Shown: positions 8,096 through 16,404 of the stretch, one piece after another | Layout of the letters: every line of letters starts with the position of its first letter | Position numbering within the stretch: the stretch's first letter is position 1 | Source of the DNA: Ureibacillus massiliensis 4400831 = CIP 108448 = CCUG 49529 | Lineage (GTDB): Bacteria > Bacillota > Bacilli > Bacillales_A > Planococcaceae | Length of the DNA: 64,000 bases | Direction: 5' to 3' | NCBI RefSeq assembly: GCF_000772965.1 | Contig: NZ_JPVQ01000003.1 | Location: 62,001-126,000 of the forward strand | Notes under the pieces: generated by a model | What the model saw: the letters and a program-made list of their open reading frames with translations, nothing else | Database searches by the model: none | Told to the model about the DNA's origin: nothing | Made by a program: the position numbers and the translations under genes

Positions 8096-8413
8096 GTGGG
8101 GGCATTATATAAAACAGCATTAACATTAGTGATTATCGGAGCAATTAACTGGGGTTTGATTGGTTTTTTTAACTTCAATTTAATTGCTGCTATGTTTGGT
8201 GCTGATACTTTTATGACAAACCTCATCTACTCGATTGTAGGGGTTGCGGGTATACTTTCTATTCCGATTCTTGCAAAGCAGTTTGACGAAGATCGTTCAA
8301 CGGTTGCTTATTATAATGAGCCAAAGTATCAGATGGAAGCCGGAGAAGAGTTTGATTTTGCTGATACAAATACAAAACGTGTGGATGATGACGATAAAAA
8401 CCAAATTGTTTAA
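8096..8413 (+). CDS. DUF378 family small membrane protein (YuzA-like)
   Basis: A protein of 105 residues. GTG at 8096 sits nine bases after AAGGAGG and is preferred to the upstream TTG. Residues 1-60 carry two membrane helices with the DUF378 pattern (TLVIIGAINWGLIGFFNFNLI, then a second helix around IYSIVGVAGI), as in B. subtilis YuzA. The remaining 45 residues are an acidic cytoplasmic tail ending in a DDDDK stretch, longer than in the short family members. The EEFDFADT run recalls the EFASDFDF motif of the two flanking DUF1540-type proteins, which may be coincidence. Role unknown. Confidence 0.75.
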   Translation: MGALYKTALTLVIIGAINWGLIGFFNFNLIAAMFGADTFMTNLIYSIVGVAGILSIPILAKQFDEDRSTVAYYNEPKYQMEAGEEFDFADTNTKRVDDDDKNQIV

Positions 8414-8509
8414 AAATCCTTTAACAACACGAGCATTTTGTTAAATTGTTACCATTAGTATGCACCCTAAAAAAGCGTATTATGATAAATTCTAAAATGC
8501 ACAAAATAC

Positions 8510-8552
8510 TTTGAAGAATATAGATAAGGATTCATTATCTGTATTCTTCAAA
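8510..8552 (+). promoter_or_regulatory. 18-bp hairpin in the leader of the DUF1540 gene
   Basis: TTTGAAGAATATAGATAA (8510-8527) pairs with 8535-8552 over 18 positions with one G-U pair and a 7-base loop. No T-run follows, and the ribosome binding site begins 12 bases later, so it looks more like a 5' stabilising or regulatory stem than a terminator. A shorter stem, TTTAACAA/TTGTTAAA, lies at 8420-8445. Confidence 0.5.
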
Positions 8553-8577
8553 ACATCTCAATGAGGAGGAAGAGGCT

Positions 8578-8820
8578 GTGCCAAATGTAGAAGTGAATTG
8601 TTCTGTATCAAACTGTGTATTTCACAAAAAAGGTAATTTATGTGGCGCGGAAAAAATCCAAGTAGATATGGATTACCATTCAAGTGACGCTAAGACAGAA
8701 TTTGCTTCTGATTTTGACTTCAAGCATATTAAAGAAGAAGCTAACAGTTCGCGGGATACGTGTTGTAAAACGTTTAAACCGAAAAACAATCATAAAGAAC
8801 CGGTAGATTTTTCTATATAG
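8578..8820 (+). CDS. DUF1540 domain small cysteine-rich protein
   Basis: A protein of 80 residues, GTG start at 8578 after GAGGAGGAAGAGG. The N-terminal half has the DUF1540 pattern VNCSVSNCVFHKKGNLCGAEKI with Cys8, Cys13 and Cys22, and a CC pair lies at 62-63. Such cysteine spacing suggests a small metal (probably zinc) site. DUF1540 proteins are common in spore-forming Bacillales and Clostridia, but their job is not established. It is a paralogue of the protein encoded at 7668-7904, the two genes flanking a DUF378 gene; each has its own terminator. Confidence 0.75.
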   Translation: MPNVEVNCSVSNCVFHKKGNLCGAEKIQVDMDYHSSDAKTEFASDFDFKHIKEEANSSRDTCCKTFKPKNNHKEPVDFSI

Positions 8821-8864
8821 TCAAAAAGTATTTGCCAGCTAAAAACAAAACATTGAGATTCTTT

Positions 8865-8892
8865 GGGCTAAAAGGGAATACCCTTTTAGTCC
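8865..8892 (+). terminator. Terminator after the DUF1540 gene
   Basis: GGGCTAAAAGGG-AATA-CCCTTTTAGTCC stem. Confidence 0.7.
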
Positions 8893-9254
8893 ATTCCATA
8901 TTTTATGGATAAGATGAAATAATTTATCCTTCAGTTTAATAATATTACCATTAATAGTAATATTATTAACATTTTAATTTAGTATTTTTTTGCTATAATG
9001 AAAAAGCGTTTATAATGAAAAAGCAAATAAAATTACGGGATGCTAATATTTGTATATCCTGGTTTTAGAAAAAGATACTAATCGTTATAGTGCTAAAATA
9101 CTATTTTAATGAAATGAGTATTTTTCATCAAAAAAGTCATGCTATACTGATTTTGGAATATAATTAGGTATTATTCATTATCGTTTGGGAATTAATTATT
9201 TTTAGGAAAATACCCTTTATATTGTAATAAGTATAATCATTAGGAGGAAAAAAG
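8893..9254 (+). other. AT-rich intergenic region with hairpin and promoter candidates
   Basis: No gene is seen. It holds a perfect 13-bp A/T stem (TTAATAATATTAC at 8936-8948 and its complement at 8957-8969). An extended -10 candidate TGCTATAAT lies at 8991-8999 and overlaps a 14-base direct repeat (TATAATGAAAAAGC, twice). A second extended -10, TGCTATACT, lies near 9150 and is better placed for the DUF4190 genes. The AGGAGG at 9243 belongs to the next gene. Confidence 0.45.
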
Positions 9255-9578
9255 TTGGATCAACAACAATATCAACAACAACAACAATACCAACAACAAC
9301 AGTATCAACAATATGCTCCAAAACAACCAACTAACGGAATTGGTATCGCTGCTTTGGTAGTAGGTATTCTTTCATTAGTATTTATCTTTATTCCAGTACT
9401 TTCATTTATCTTAGCTATTTTAGGTGTAATTTTTGGTTTTGTTGGTTTAAAGAAACCTTTCGGTAGAGGAATGGCGATTACGGGTATCGTTACAGGTTTT
9501 ATTGCGATTGGTTTACAAATCGTATTCTGGGTATACGTTTATATCATCGCTGCATCTTTTTATAATTCATTTTATTAA
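9255..9578 (+). CDS. DUF4190-type small membrane protein with Gln-rich N-terminus
   Basis: A protein of 107 residues, TTG start after TTAGGAGGAAAAAAG. Residues 1-25 are a run of Q and QY repeats. Two membrane segments follow (about 32-62 and 75-100), with a GLKKPFGRGMAITGIVTG loop between them that is the DUF4190 signature. Proteins of this type are common in Firmicutes as small two-helix membrane proteins without known function. The low-complexity Q tract should face the cytoplasm and could mediate self-association. It is followed after 48 bases by a paralogue, and the two are probably co-transcribed. Confidence 0.7.
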   Translation: MDQQQYQQQQQYQQQQYQQYAPKQPTNGIGIAALVVGILSLVFIFIPVLSFILAILGVIFGFVGLKKPFGRGMAITGIVTGFIAIGLQIVFWVYVYIIAASFYNSFY

Positions 9579-9626
9579 TATTTAAACTGGATTTATCCAG
9601 AATAAGAACGAGAAAGGTGAATTTTA

Positions 9627-9935
9627 TTGCAATATCAACAACCGCCAGTGCAAACAAATGGAAAAGCCGTGGCTTCAATGGTTTTAGGGATATTGGCACT
9701 TTTCTTTTTAATTATCCCTTACGTTAATATTATTAGTATCATCCTTGGCATAGTTGGAATCGTTTTATCAAAGAAGGCGTTCAATGAAATACGATTATAC
9801 AACCAAGGTGGTAGAGGGATGGCCATTGCTGGACTAACGACTAGTATTATTGCCTTATCCATCATGGTTTTAATTATATTATTTGTTATTTTAGTTTTTG
9901 TATTTTTTGCAAGTACTTATCCATATTATTATTAA
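9627..9935 (+). CDS. DUF4190-type small membrane protein, paralogue
   Basis: A protein of 102 residues, TTG start at 9627 preceded by GAAAGGTGAA. It keeps the layout of the preceding gene: a short Q/P N-terminus (QYQQPPVQTNGKA), a first hydrophobic hairpin (about 14-50), the conserved GGRGMAIAGL loop (about 64-73) and a final helix to a YPYYY end. Together with its neighbour it forms a two-gene unit closed by a strong terminator. No function can be read from it. Confidence 0.7.
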   Translation: MQYQQPPVQTNGKAVASMVLGILALFFLIIPYVNIISIILGIVGIVLSKKAFNEIRLYNQGGRGMAIAGLTTSIIALSIMVLIILFVILVFVFFASTYPYYY

Positions 9936-9965
9936 ATCATCGAACTTATATATTTTATTTTTTCT

Positions 9966-10001
9966 AGCATTAGTTTGTATTATTCAAACTAATGCTTTTT
10001 T
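9966..10001 (+). terminator. Terminator of the DUF4190 pair
   Basis: AGCATTAGTTTG/CAAACTAATGCT perfect 12-bp stem followed by TTTTTT. The run overlaps the stop of the convergent gene. Confidence 0.85.
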
Positions 10002-10323
10002 ATATCATAGAAAGCCAAGTAAAGTGTAAGCCAATAATTCCAACATAGATCATACATACAAAAGCCAAAGAGAACATGAAGGTTTTTTTGAATTTCTGGG
10101 AACTACCTTTATATACTAAGTAGGAAATAAACAATATCAAAAATGATAAAGCTATCTTTAAAAGAATGAATAAATTAGGGCTACAATTAATGATAAAATC
10201 CATGATTGGATTTAATTCCTCAATAATATTATGTAATAATCCATAGCTTGTAGCATAACCATCGAAAATATTTAAGATGGCAACAGCAATAGCCAATGCA
10301 ATGATGGTTTTATTTGTAGTCAT
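10000..10323 (-). CDS. DUF5658 family membrane protein
   Basis: About 107 residues from the second of two adjacent ATGs (10326 and 10323), which follow AAAAGGACGGT. Three hydrophobic segments (about 5-30, 43-65 and 78-103) carry the DUF5658 features: LNIFDGYATSYGL, IIEELNPIMDFII and NLFILLKIALSFLIL. The conserved acidic residues inside the first helix (F-D-G) and the E-x-N-P motif could form a polar site in the membrane, but no activity is known. It is a single gene convergent with the DUF4190 pair. Confidence 0.7.
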   Translation of the reverse strand: MTTNKTIIALAIAVAILNIFDGYATSYGLLHNIIEELNPIMDFIINCSPNLFILLKIALSFLILFISYLVYKGSSQKFKKTFMFSLAFVCMIYVGIIGLHFTWLSMI

Positions 10324-10483
10324 CATACCGTCCTTTTTTCGCTTTAAGTATAAAACCATTATTTTCAAATTTTTCTATAAATATTCATCTAATAGGATTA
10401 AATTCGTCATAAATTTAGTAGTACTCCTTAATCGTGAGTCAGTTTATGCAATGGTGAATACAAAGATGAAACAGATTAAAAAA

Positions 10484-10517
10484 TAAAAAACCCACAGAAC
10501 ATATAAGGTCTGTGGGG
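10484..10517 (-). terminator. Terminator of the yfhD-like/sspH operon
   Basis: CCCACAGA/TCTGTGGG stem followed on the minus strand by TTTTTTATTTTT. Confidence 0.8.
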
Positions 10518-10524
10518 AAAGAGA

Positions 10525-10716
10525 TTATTGAACTAAGTACTCTTCTTTTAATTCATCAATGGTTACTTCTGATTTTTCTTCTAAGGAACGACGTAAATGG
10601 ACTGTTGCAGTTTTTCCGTCTTCATGCAGCTTATCGATCCAAACAGAAACACCGTTGTAACTAACTTCATATTCTTTTGGGGAAGTTACGATTTGTTGTG
10701 CTCGTTGATAATCCAT
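10525..10716 (-). CDS. sspH: H-type small acid-soluble spore protein
   Basis: A protein of 63 residues matching the SspH family throughout: MDYQRAQQIVTSPKEYEVSY at the start, NGVSVWIDKL in the middle and the VTIDELKEE end. SspH is a minor SASP made in the forespore (sigma-G dependent in B. subtilis) and packed in the spore core; it is unrelated to the DNA-coating alpha/beta SASPs. The ATG at 10716 follows an AGGAGGCCTAGC site. The gene lies 11 bases after the YfhD-like gene and ends at a clear terminator, so the two form a small spore operon. Confidence 0.85.
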   Translation of the reverse strand: MDYQRAQQIVTSPKEYEVSYNGVSVWIDKLHEDGKTATVHLRRSLEEKSEVTIDELKEEYLVQ

Positions 10717-10727
10717 TGCTAGGCCTC

Positions 10728-10898
10728 CTATTTATCTTTTTTTGAATTCTTTTTTGATTTTTTAACTAATAGGTCTAGCTCATCTAATTCTTGGGCAAAT
10801 TCTTCATGCACTTTGTCAGGTGCAATCTTTAGATTCTTAGGTGTTTGGGGCAATGAATTTGTATTATTACTTTTACCTTGACTATCGTCTCGACCCAT
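10728..10898 (-). CDS. YfhD-like small protein
   Basis: A protein of 56 residues from the ATG at 10898, which follows AAAGGAGAATTCGC; the longer frame upstream lacks a ribosome site. The features MGRDDS, LPQTPKNLK and EEFAQELDELD fit YfhD-type small Bacillus proteins, which are hydrophilic and mostly found in spore formers. The C-terminus is a lysine-rich tail. Its place directly before sspH in one transcript supports expression during sporulation. The family call is from the short motifs only. Confidence 0.5.
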   Translation of the reverse strand: MGRDDSQGKSNNTNSLPQTPKNLKIAPDKVHEEFAQELDELDLLVKKSKKNSKKDK

Positions 10899-10969
10899 GC
10901 GAATTCTCCTTTCAGTTGAAATCATTTTTAATATGGCTGTTAAGGCATTTTTTATCACATTTCAAGCAA

Positions 10970-11004
10970 TAAAAAATGCAAACCCCTATAAAAGAAGTTT
11001 GCAT
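10970..11004 (-). terminator. Terminator of the lipoprotein gene
   Basis: ATGCAAAC/GTTTGCAT stem followed on the minus strand by TTTTTTATT. Confidence 0.7.
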
Positions 11005-11014
11005 AATGATATTT

Positions 11015-11671
11015 TTAATTTAAAGAGACACCAGTTTGACTAGAAATCTTCTGCACTTGACTCTGCCATTGACTAATAAGTGTTCTGGATTCTGCTAATC
11101 CTTGGTTCGCTAAATCAACCAATTCGTAGCTTTGCTCCTCCAATGCAGATATCATCACAGTAAACGCACCTAGTTGAATGTTTGCACCTTCAACATATAG
11201 GTTGTGTAGATTTACGATTTCTGGATTACTTGGTTGGATGCTTTCTAAGTTTTTCACAAATTCTGTATAAGACGGCACCACATCATAGTATAAGGCATCA
11301 TACATAATTGCATCGTTGACATAATTTTCACCTGATACACTACCATATACATCAATTATTCTTGTTTCTTCTGGTGCGAGTAAACGAATTTCATCTATAT
11401 AAGCTTGAAATGCAACAGCTAAGTCTTCTTGGCCATTATTTGGTGGATTAGTGATTTGTGGTGGATTTGGGTTATTTGTGCCGGGGTTATTTGTATTATC
11501 TGGCACAGGATTATTATTTGGTTCAGGCTCGGGATCATTGTTTGTTTCCTGTTGCGGAACGTTATGATTGTTCCCTGGGTCAGTTCCTTGTTGTCCAAAA
11601 GGGAATAAATTACATCCCACTAATAAGAAAGCAAGGGATAGGACAGAAAGAGAAAATAGAAGTTTTTTCAT
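11015..11671 (-). CDS. Lipoprotein with Pro/Asn-rich linker
   Basis: About 218 residues from the ATG at 11671. The signal peptide ends in the lipobox LLVGC, so Cys20 should be lipidated and anchor the protein outside the membrane. Residues about 25-80 are a disordered linker of N, P, D, E, T and G (for example PEPEPNNNPVPDN). The C-terminal 135 residues are predicted helical and without cysteines; I do not recognise the domain. Lying between spore-protein and spore-lytic genes, it may be a sporulation lipoprotein, but this is inference from position only. Confidence 0.65.
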   Translation of the reverse strand: MKKLLFSLSVLSLAFLLVGCNLFPFGQQGTDPGNNHNVPQQETNNDPEPEPNNNPVPDNTNNPGTNNPNPPQITNPPNNGQEDLAVAFQAYIDEIRLLAPEETRIIDVYGSVSGENYVNDAIMYDALYYDVVPSYTEFVKNLESIQPSNPEIVNLHNLYVEGANIQLGAFTVMISALEEQSYELVDLANQGLAESRTLISQWQSQVQKISSQTGVSLN

Positions 11672-11789
11672 AAGTCTCCATTTCCCCAGTATTATCGTAT
11701 ACTGGAAGTTTATTTTAAATAAAAAATGCATACGGAAACAGTATATTCACACACTTAATAAAAGGTTACAGGATTTGTAAAATTTTGTT

Positions 11790-12980
11790 TTACATATACA
11801 AGCCTGCAAGGAAAATACCTAAAGTCTCTTCATAAATTTCATTAAATTGACTTAAAGGTAATGGATTGACTCCTGTCCCCAGTTCGACTGTAAAGCCAGG
11901 TCTTCGCCAATCCTGAATAAACCAATCTTTATATCCTGCCCAGCTTTCTATTGTTCTTTCAGGTGTATAGCCACTTACTCTACTAAATTCATTAACGATT
12001 GTCTCAGATTCCGGTGGCTCCATGTTTTCATAACCCCAATAAATAACCTCACCTTGTGTGTGGAAAGCTAAAACTCTTGTAAAGTCTCTCCTTCTTGTTA
12101 AATCGGCCATCGCAATTGCCTCAGGCTCAGTTAATGGCGCCTCACCACCATAATCTCTCGGTCCTGGAGTTTTTGGATTTCTCTCTCTTTCATCTTCCCA
12201 TCGCGCAGGAAATTGGTCATTTAAATCCACACCATTTATATTTGCCTTCCAATTAGAAAAGTCCATGCTTCCACTGTTCCATTCTATTACTCTACTTCTA
12301 TAAGGTTCAGCCTCAGAAGGTCCATTGATGACGAGGTTAACACCATCTGGATTCACCATGGGAACTACTGATAACATTGCTTGCTGATAAAGTGGGTAAG
12401 TACTTAAACCGCGAATTGAATTTTGATTTGTTAAGGATAGAAGGAAATCATTTATGAAGGTCATAATAACTGATGTAGTGATCCATTCGTTTGCGTGAAA
12501 TGAACTATTATAATGAACACGCTTTGAACCGTTCCCGATTAATACTTCAGGAATATTGCGCCCAAGAACAGTGTTACCAATGGAAGCTGATTGAATGAAA
12601 GGATAAATCGTTACTAAATTTTGCAGGTCGTTTATCAAAATATTGTAATCATAATTTTGTATGCCGTTCACGACTCTCCATGTAACCCTTTGTGGAAGTT
12701 GGATTGTTTGACCAATTGGGAGATTATTTGGATTTAAATTAGGGTTAACAAGAAAGAGTGAATCGATTGGAAGGTTCAGCCTTCTCGCAATTAACCATAA
12801 ACTATCACCGGGTCTAACTTGGTAGTTTATAGTAATAAATCCTGGTATACGGATTGTTTGACCAATTATAAAGCTTTGAGGGTTGACGTTTCGGTTTGAA
12901 TCAATGATTAATTGAAGAGGTAAGCCAAATACTTGGCTATAATACCAAAACGAATCCCCTCTTCTCACGTAAACGTCCAC
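11790..12980 (-). CDS. LysM-M14 gamma-D-glutamyl-meso-diaminopimelate peptidase I
   Basis: A protein of 396 residues: two LysM repeats at about 2-46 and 51-96 (peptidoglycan binding), then an M14C zinc carboxypeptidase domain from about 105. Zinc ligands His162 and Glu165 (FHANEW) and His307 (AFHTQG) and the catalytic Glu366 (FTVELGTG) are all present. Length, domain order and these positions agree with endopeptidase I of Bacillus sphaericus, which cleaves the gamma-D-Glu-mDAP bond in peptidoglycan peptides. There is no signal peptide, as expected for an enzyme found with forespore or coat material. GTG at 12980 follows AGGAGGAATGAA. It lies 10 bases after the SleL-like gene. Confidence 0.9.
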   Translation of the reverse strand: MDVYVRRGDSFWYYSQVFGLPLQLIIDSNRNVNPQSFIIGQTIRIPGFITINYQVRPGDSLWLIARRLNLPIDSLFLVNPNLNPNNLPIGQTIQLPQRVTWRVVNGIQNYDYNILINDLQNLVTIYPFIQSASIGNTVLGRNIPEVLIGNGSKRVHYNSSFHANEWITTSVIMTFINDFLLSLTNQNSIRGLSTYPLYQQAMLSVVPMVNPDGVNLVINGPSEAEPYRSRVIEWNSGSMDFSNWKANINGVDLNDQFPARWEDERERNPKTPGPRDYGGEAPLTEPEAIAMADLTRRRDFTRVLAFHTQGEVIYWGYENMEPPESETIVNEFSRVSGYTPERTIESWAGYKDWFIQDWRRPGFTVELGTGVNPLPLSQFNEIYEETLGIFLAGLYM

Positions 12981-12990
12981 TTCATTCCTC

Positions 12991-14409
12991 CTAACTATTG
13001 TTTAATTTTTGAATAGTAAAGTTATCATTTAATAATGCCCAATTTTGTGGGAATGGGTAGCCTAAAGCCCAATAGCTAATACCACGTAAATTATACTGTT
13101 TTACCATATCAAATTTTGCTTGAGCGCTTCGGGCATCTTCAAACCACACTTCATGTCCCTGACCGTTTGTTTCTGTATAACGGAAAAATGGTGATTGAGC
13201 GACAGTATCGTATTGAATAACAGCATTATATTGAGTTGCTCGTCTTATTGCCTCTTGAGGACTAAATGTTTCTGCGACGGCCCCTTCTACATGCGGAATT
13301 TTCCAATCCCTTGCGTAAATTTGAAAGCCAAGAAAAATTTTATTAGCCGGCATAACGGATAGTGCATACTCAACAACTCTTCTCATTTGATTTATTGGAG
13401 AAATAGCTTGAGGGGATGCACCTCTCCAGCCCCATTCGTAGGTCATTAATACAACAAAATCTGCAATCCGACCATGAGCTTCATAGTCATGCGCGGTATA
13501 GAGTAGACCTTCCTGTGCGCCGCTTGTTTTAGGGGCTAATGCTGTTGAAACAAAATAGCCTCGTTCATGTAACCGATCGACAGCTAATTGTAAAAATTGA
13601 TTATAATTTTCACGATCACGAGGCTCAACATACTCAAAGTCGATATTAACGCCTTTGTAACCTTTTGTCTCCATTACTTGAAGAACATTTGTAATAAGTG
13701 TTTCCCTAAGTTCTGGACTTGATAAAACAGCATGAGCTAAATTGGTGCCGTTACTAGTGGCAGAAAGGTTTGTTATAGCTAACATAGGCACTGCATTTCT
13801 TGAAACAGCAGCATTTAACATTAGCTCGTCATCAAAAGGTTCTAATGTTCCGTCTTCTTTAATCATATATGCGAACGGACTGAAATACGTTAGTAAATGA
13901 CCTATTTCCTTTAAAGAGCTAGCGGCATCCTCATCCTTTTGATACGAATAGGCATTAACTTCAACAACGGGCTTTCTTTTTGGAATGATTAACCTGCTAC
14001 CTGCATAAATAACATTTGGGTTTTGTATTTGATTTTCTCTAATGATGGCATCAACAGTAGTACCATAAATATTTGCGATTTGTAGTAGGTTTTGTCCCGG
14101 TTGGACGACATGGATTAATGGGGGAATAAAAAGTGTATTTCCAGGGTACAGAAGATTTGGATTGATGATTTGATTTGCTTGTAAAATAGCATTTATTGAA
14201 ACACCATATTGCCTTGAAATCGATGAAATGGACTCACCTGGCTGAATCGTATGAAGAGTACCTGCTACTGGAATCACAATAGATTGGCCTAAAAGTAGGA
14301 TGTTCGGATCCGGTAACTGGTTAATTTGTTGGATAGTATTGACACTAACATTGTACTGACGAGCAAGCTGCCAAAGAGTCTCGCCCCTCTTCACAACATG
14401 GATTAACAC
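12991..14409 (-). CDS. LysM-GH18 spore cortex-lytic enzyme, SleL/YaaH type
   Basis: A protein of 472 residues: three LysM repeats at about 2-46, 51-95 and 98-142, then a glycoside hydrolase 18 barrel from about 148. The GH18 catalytic motif reads GVNIDFEYV with Glu259 as acid, in the short form used by SleL/YaaH N-acetylglucosaminidases. These act on cortical fragments with muramic-delta-lactam during spore germination. No signal peptide is present, which fits deposition in the spore from the mother cell. GTG at 14409 follows GGAGGCTCTTTAC. It shares an operon with the peptidase gene, so glycan and peptide cleavage are made together. A third LysM is one more than B. subtilis YaaH has. Confidence 0.85.
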   Translation of the reverse strand: MLIHVVKRGETLWQLARQYNVSVNTIQQINQLPDPNILLLGQSIVIPVAGTLHTIQPGESISSISRQYGVSINAILQANQIINPNLLYPGNTLFIPPLIHVVQPGQNLLQIANIYGTTVDAIIRENQIQNPNVIYAGSRLIIPKRKPVVEVNAYSYQKDEDAASSLKEIGHLLTYFSPFAYMIKEDGTLEPFDDELMLNAAVSRNAVPMLAITNLSATSNGTNLAHAVLSSPELRETLITNVLQVMETKGYKGVNIDFEYVEPRDRENYNQFLQLAVDRLHERGYFVSTALAPKTSGAQEGLLYTAHDYEAHGRIADFVVLMTYEWGWRGASPQAISPINQMRRVVEYALSVMPANKIFLGFQIYARDWKIPHVEGAVAETFSPQEAIRRATQYNAVIQYDTVAQSPFFRYTETNGQGHEVWFEDARSAQAKFDMVKQYNLRGISYWALGYPFPQNWALLNDNFTIQKLNNS

Positions 14410-14651
14410 GTAAAGAGCCTCCTAATATCATGTTTGATAATGCAATATATGTTAAAAAAGGCAATAGTATTAAAAAGGTTCGAAATATGTAAAAATTCCC
14501 TATGTATTCTTGTGAAATCATATACTAAACTTAGAAGAGATATATAATTTCTATTAATTGACCATTATTCCATATTGGTGGAAATTTTTATAGGATTATA
14601 TTTGAAAATAACTAGTTTAATATACTAGTGATAATATTAAGGAGGATTAAA

Positions 14652-16400
14652 ATGAACGAGGATAATCAATATCCAAATCAAAATGACAGGCCGGATCAAA
14701 CTCCGAATGGAAATTCAAATGACACAACCAATCATGGACAATTCGGTCATCCAAATCAAAATGCAGGATCAAATTCAAACCAATACGCTAACCAAGGGGG
14801 ATTTGGCAACCAAAACCAACATCCGCACCAAGGTCAATTTAACAATTCAAATCAAAACCAATTCGGTAACTCCAATCAAGATCCCGTTTTACCACCTAAA
14901 CAAAAAAAGCCAAAATCAAAAACGATACCAGTGACGATCGTGTCAATCGCATTTGCTCTATTGCTGGTAGCTGGAGGAGCATTTGCATTCTTTAATATGC
15001 AAAAGTCCACGAAGGATAAAATGCTATTAGCTGAAATTAATTCTTGGGCTCAAGTAAATAAAGCCTTTGAAAGCAGATATCAGCCAGAGCTTGAATGGGC
15101 TAAGAAAACAGAGACTACACCGTCTGAATATGATTATGAAATTAGTGCATCCGTAGATGGTGATTTTTATAGCTATGAAGAAATGATGTTTGCAGAAATC
15201 GTAAATGGTTCAACGATTAATTTAGGTATTCAAATGGATCCAAATAACCAATTAATGAAAATGGATGTTGGTGCAGATGTACAAGGTGTAACAATTGACG
15301 ACATCTCTGGCTATATAACACCACAAGCGTTTATGCTTGCATTTCCGTTCACGGACGATGTATTGCAAGTAAAAGATGAGGATTTTGGTAATTTCATGCG
15401 CTCGATGGATCCATCTTATGTAGGGTCTGAAAATCTAGGACTTTCTGATTGGATGGGTAAAAATAGCTTCCTTTCAGAAGAAAATAAAAAATATTTACTA
15501 ACGGAATACTTATTGTATTTATATAATTCGATTCCTGATGAATCATTCACGGAGTCACAAGAACAAATTAATGTGTTTGGTCAATCTTTAAATACAGATA
15601 AAATTACAATGGAAATTAATGATGAACAGTTCATCGATATCCTTTTAGGTGTACTAGAAAAAGCAAAAAATGACCCTAAATTTAAAGAAATTGTGATTGA
15701 AACGTTAGAGAATATTACAGGGGCAGTTGGTACACTTGAAGAAGACTATGACTTTGATCTAGAAGAAGGAATCGATGAGTTAATTGCCGAACTTAAAGAT
15801 ATCGAGACTCAAGATAATAAACTTCAATATACAGTTTGGATTAGCTCGGATGCTGTTGTTCAAAGTAAATTAGATCTGGGTGACTTTGTGATGGAAGGCA
15901 GCCGTCTATTTGCCGAAAATACTCAACAATGGGATTACTCATTTGGTGATGGTGAAGTGGAATATTTTAATTTCACAGGAGATCTTTCTTACGAAAACGG
16001 TAAAATAAACGATGTTATTTCATTCTTTGATGATTATGAACGTTTTGAGTATGTAAGTGAAGAAACAGTTAATGGTGGAGAACGTCAATTTGATCGTACT
16101 GTAAACTATCAAGATGAATATGAAGAAGGATTTGAATTATTCTGGAATGGTGAGACCAACTACCAAGGTGATTCTGTGACAGGAGAGCACAGACTTGGTG
16201 TTAGTTCTTATGATTTTAATATTGAATTTTCTATGGACGAAACAGCTTCATTAATAAAGAATGTTGAAATTCCAACTGATAATATTGTAGATATAGGAGC
16301 TATGAGCTCAGGCGAGATAGAAGATTATATCATGAACGAGTTCATGCAAGATGCACAAGGTTGGTTTATGAGTCTTTATTTTGAACTAGGAATTTTCTAA
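14652..16400 (+). CDS. Single-pass membrane protein with N/Q-rich tail, DUF6583-like
   Basis: A protein of 582 residues from the ATG at 14652 after AAGGAGGATTAAA. Residues 1-85 are a hydrophilic N, Q, G, P and H-rich tail with repeated (Q)FGN-type units. One membrane helix at about 95-117 is preceded by KPKSK, so the tail should be cytoplasmic. The remaining 460 residues are outside, acidic and rich in beta-like segments, without cysteines. The layout resembles proteins annotated DUF6583; I am not certain. It is the first gene of an operon with two ABC-2 permeases and an ATPase, suggesting that it works with that exporter, for example as a sensor or accessory subunit. Confidence 0.55.
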   Translation: MNEDNQYPNQNDRPDQTPNGNSNDTTNHGQFGHPNQNAGSNSNQYANQGGFGNQNQHPHQGQFNNSNQNQFGNSNQDPVLPPKQKKPKSKTIPVTIVSIAFALLLVAGGAFAFFNMQKSTKDKMLLAEINSWAQVNKAFESRYQPELEWAKKTETTPSEYDYEISASVDGDFYSYEEMMFAEIVNGSTINLGIQMDPNNQLMKMDVGADVQGVTIDDISGYITPQAFMLAFPFTDDVLQVKDEDFGNFMRSMDPSYVGSENLGLSDWMGKNSFLSEENKKYLLTEYLLYLYNSIPDESFTESQEQINVFGQSLNTDKITMEINDEQFIDILLGVLEKAKNDPKFKEIVIETLENITGAVGTLEEDYDFDLEEGIDELIAELKDIETQDNKLQYTVWISSDAVVQSKLDLGDFVMEGSRLFAENTQQWDYSFGDGEVEYFNFTGDLSYENGKINDVISFFDDYERFEYVSEETVNGGERQFDRTVNYQDEYEEGFELFWNGETNYQGDSVTGEHRLGVSSYDFNIEFSMDETASLIKNVEIPTDNIVDIGAMSSGEIEDYIMNEFMQDAQGWFMSLYFELGIF

Positions 16401-16404
16401 ATGA

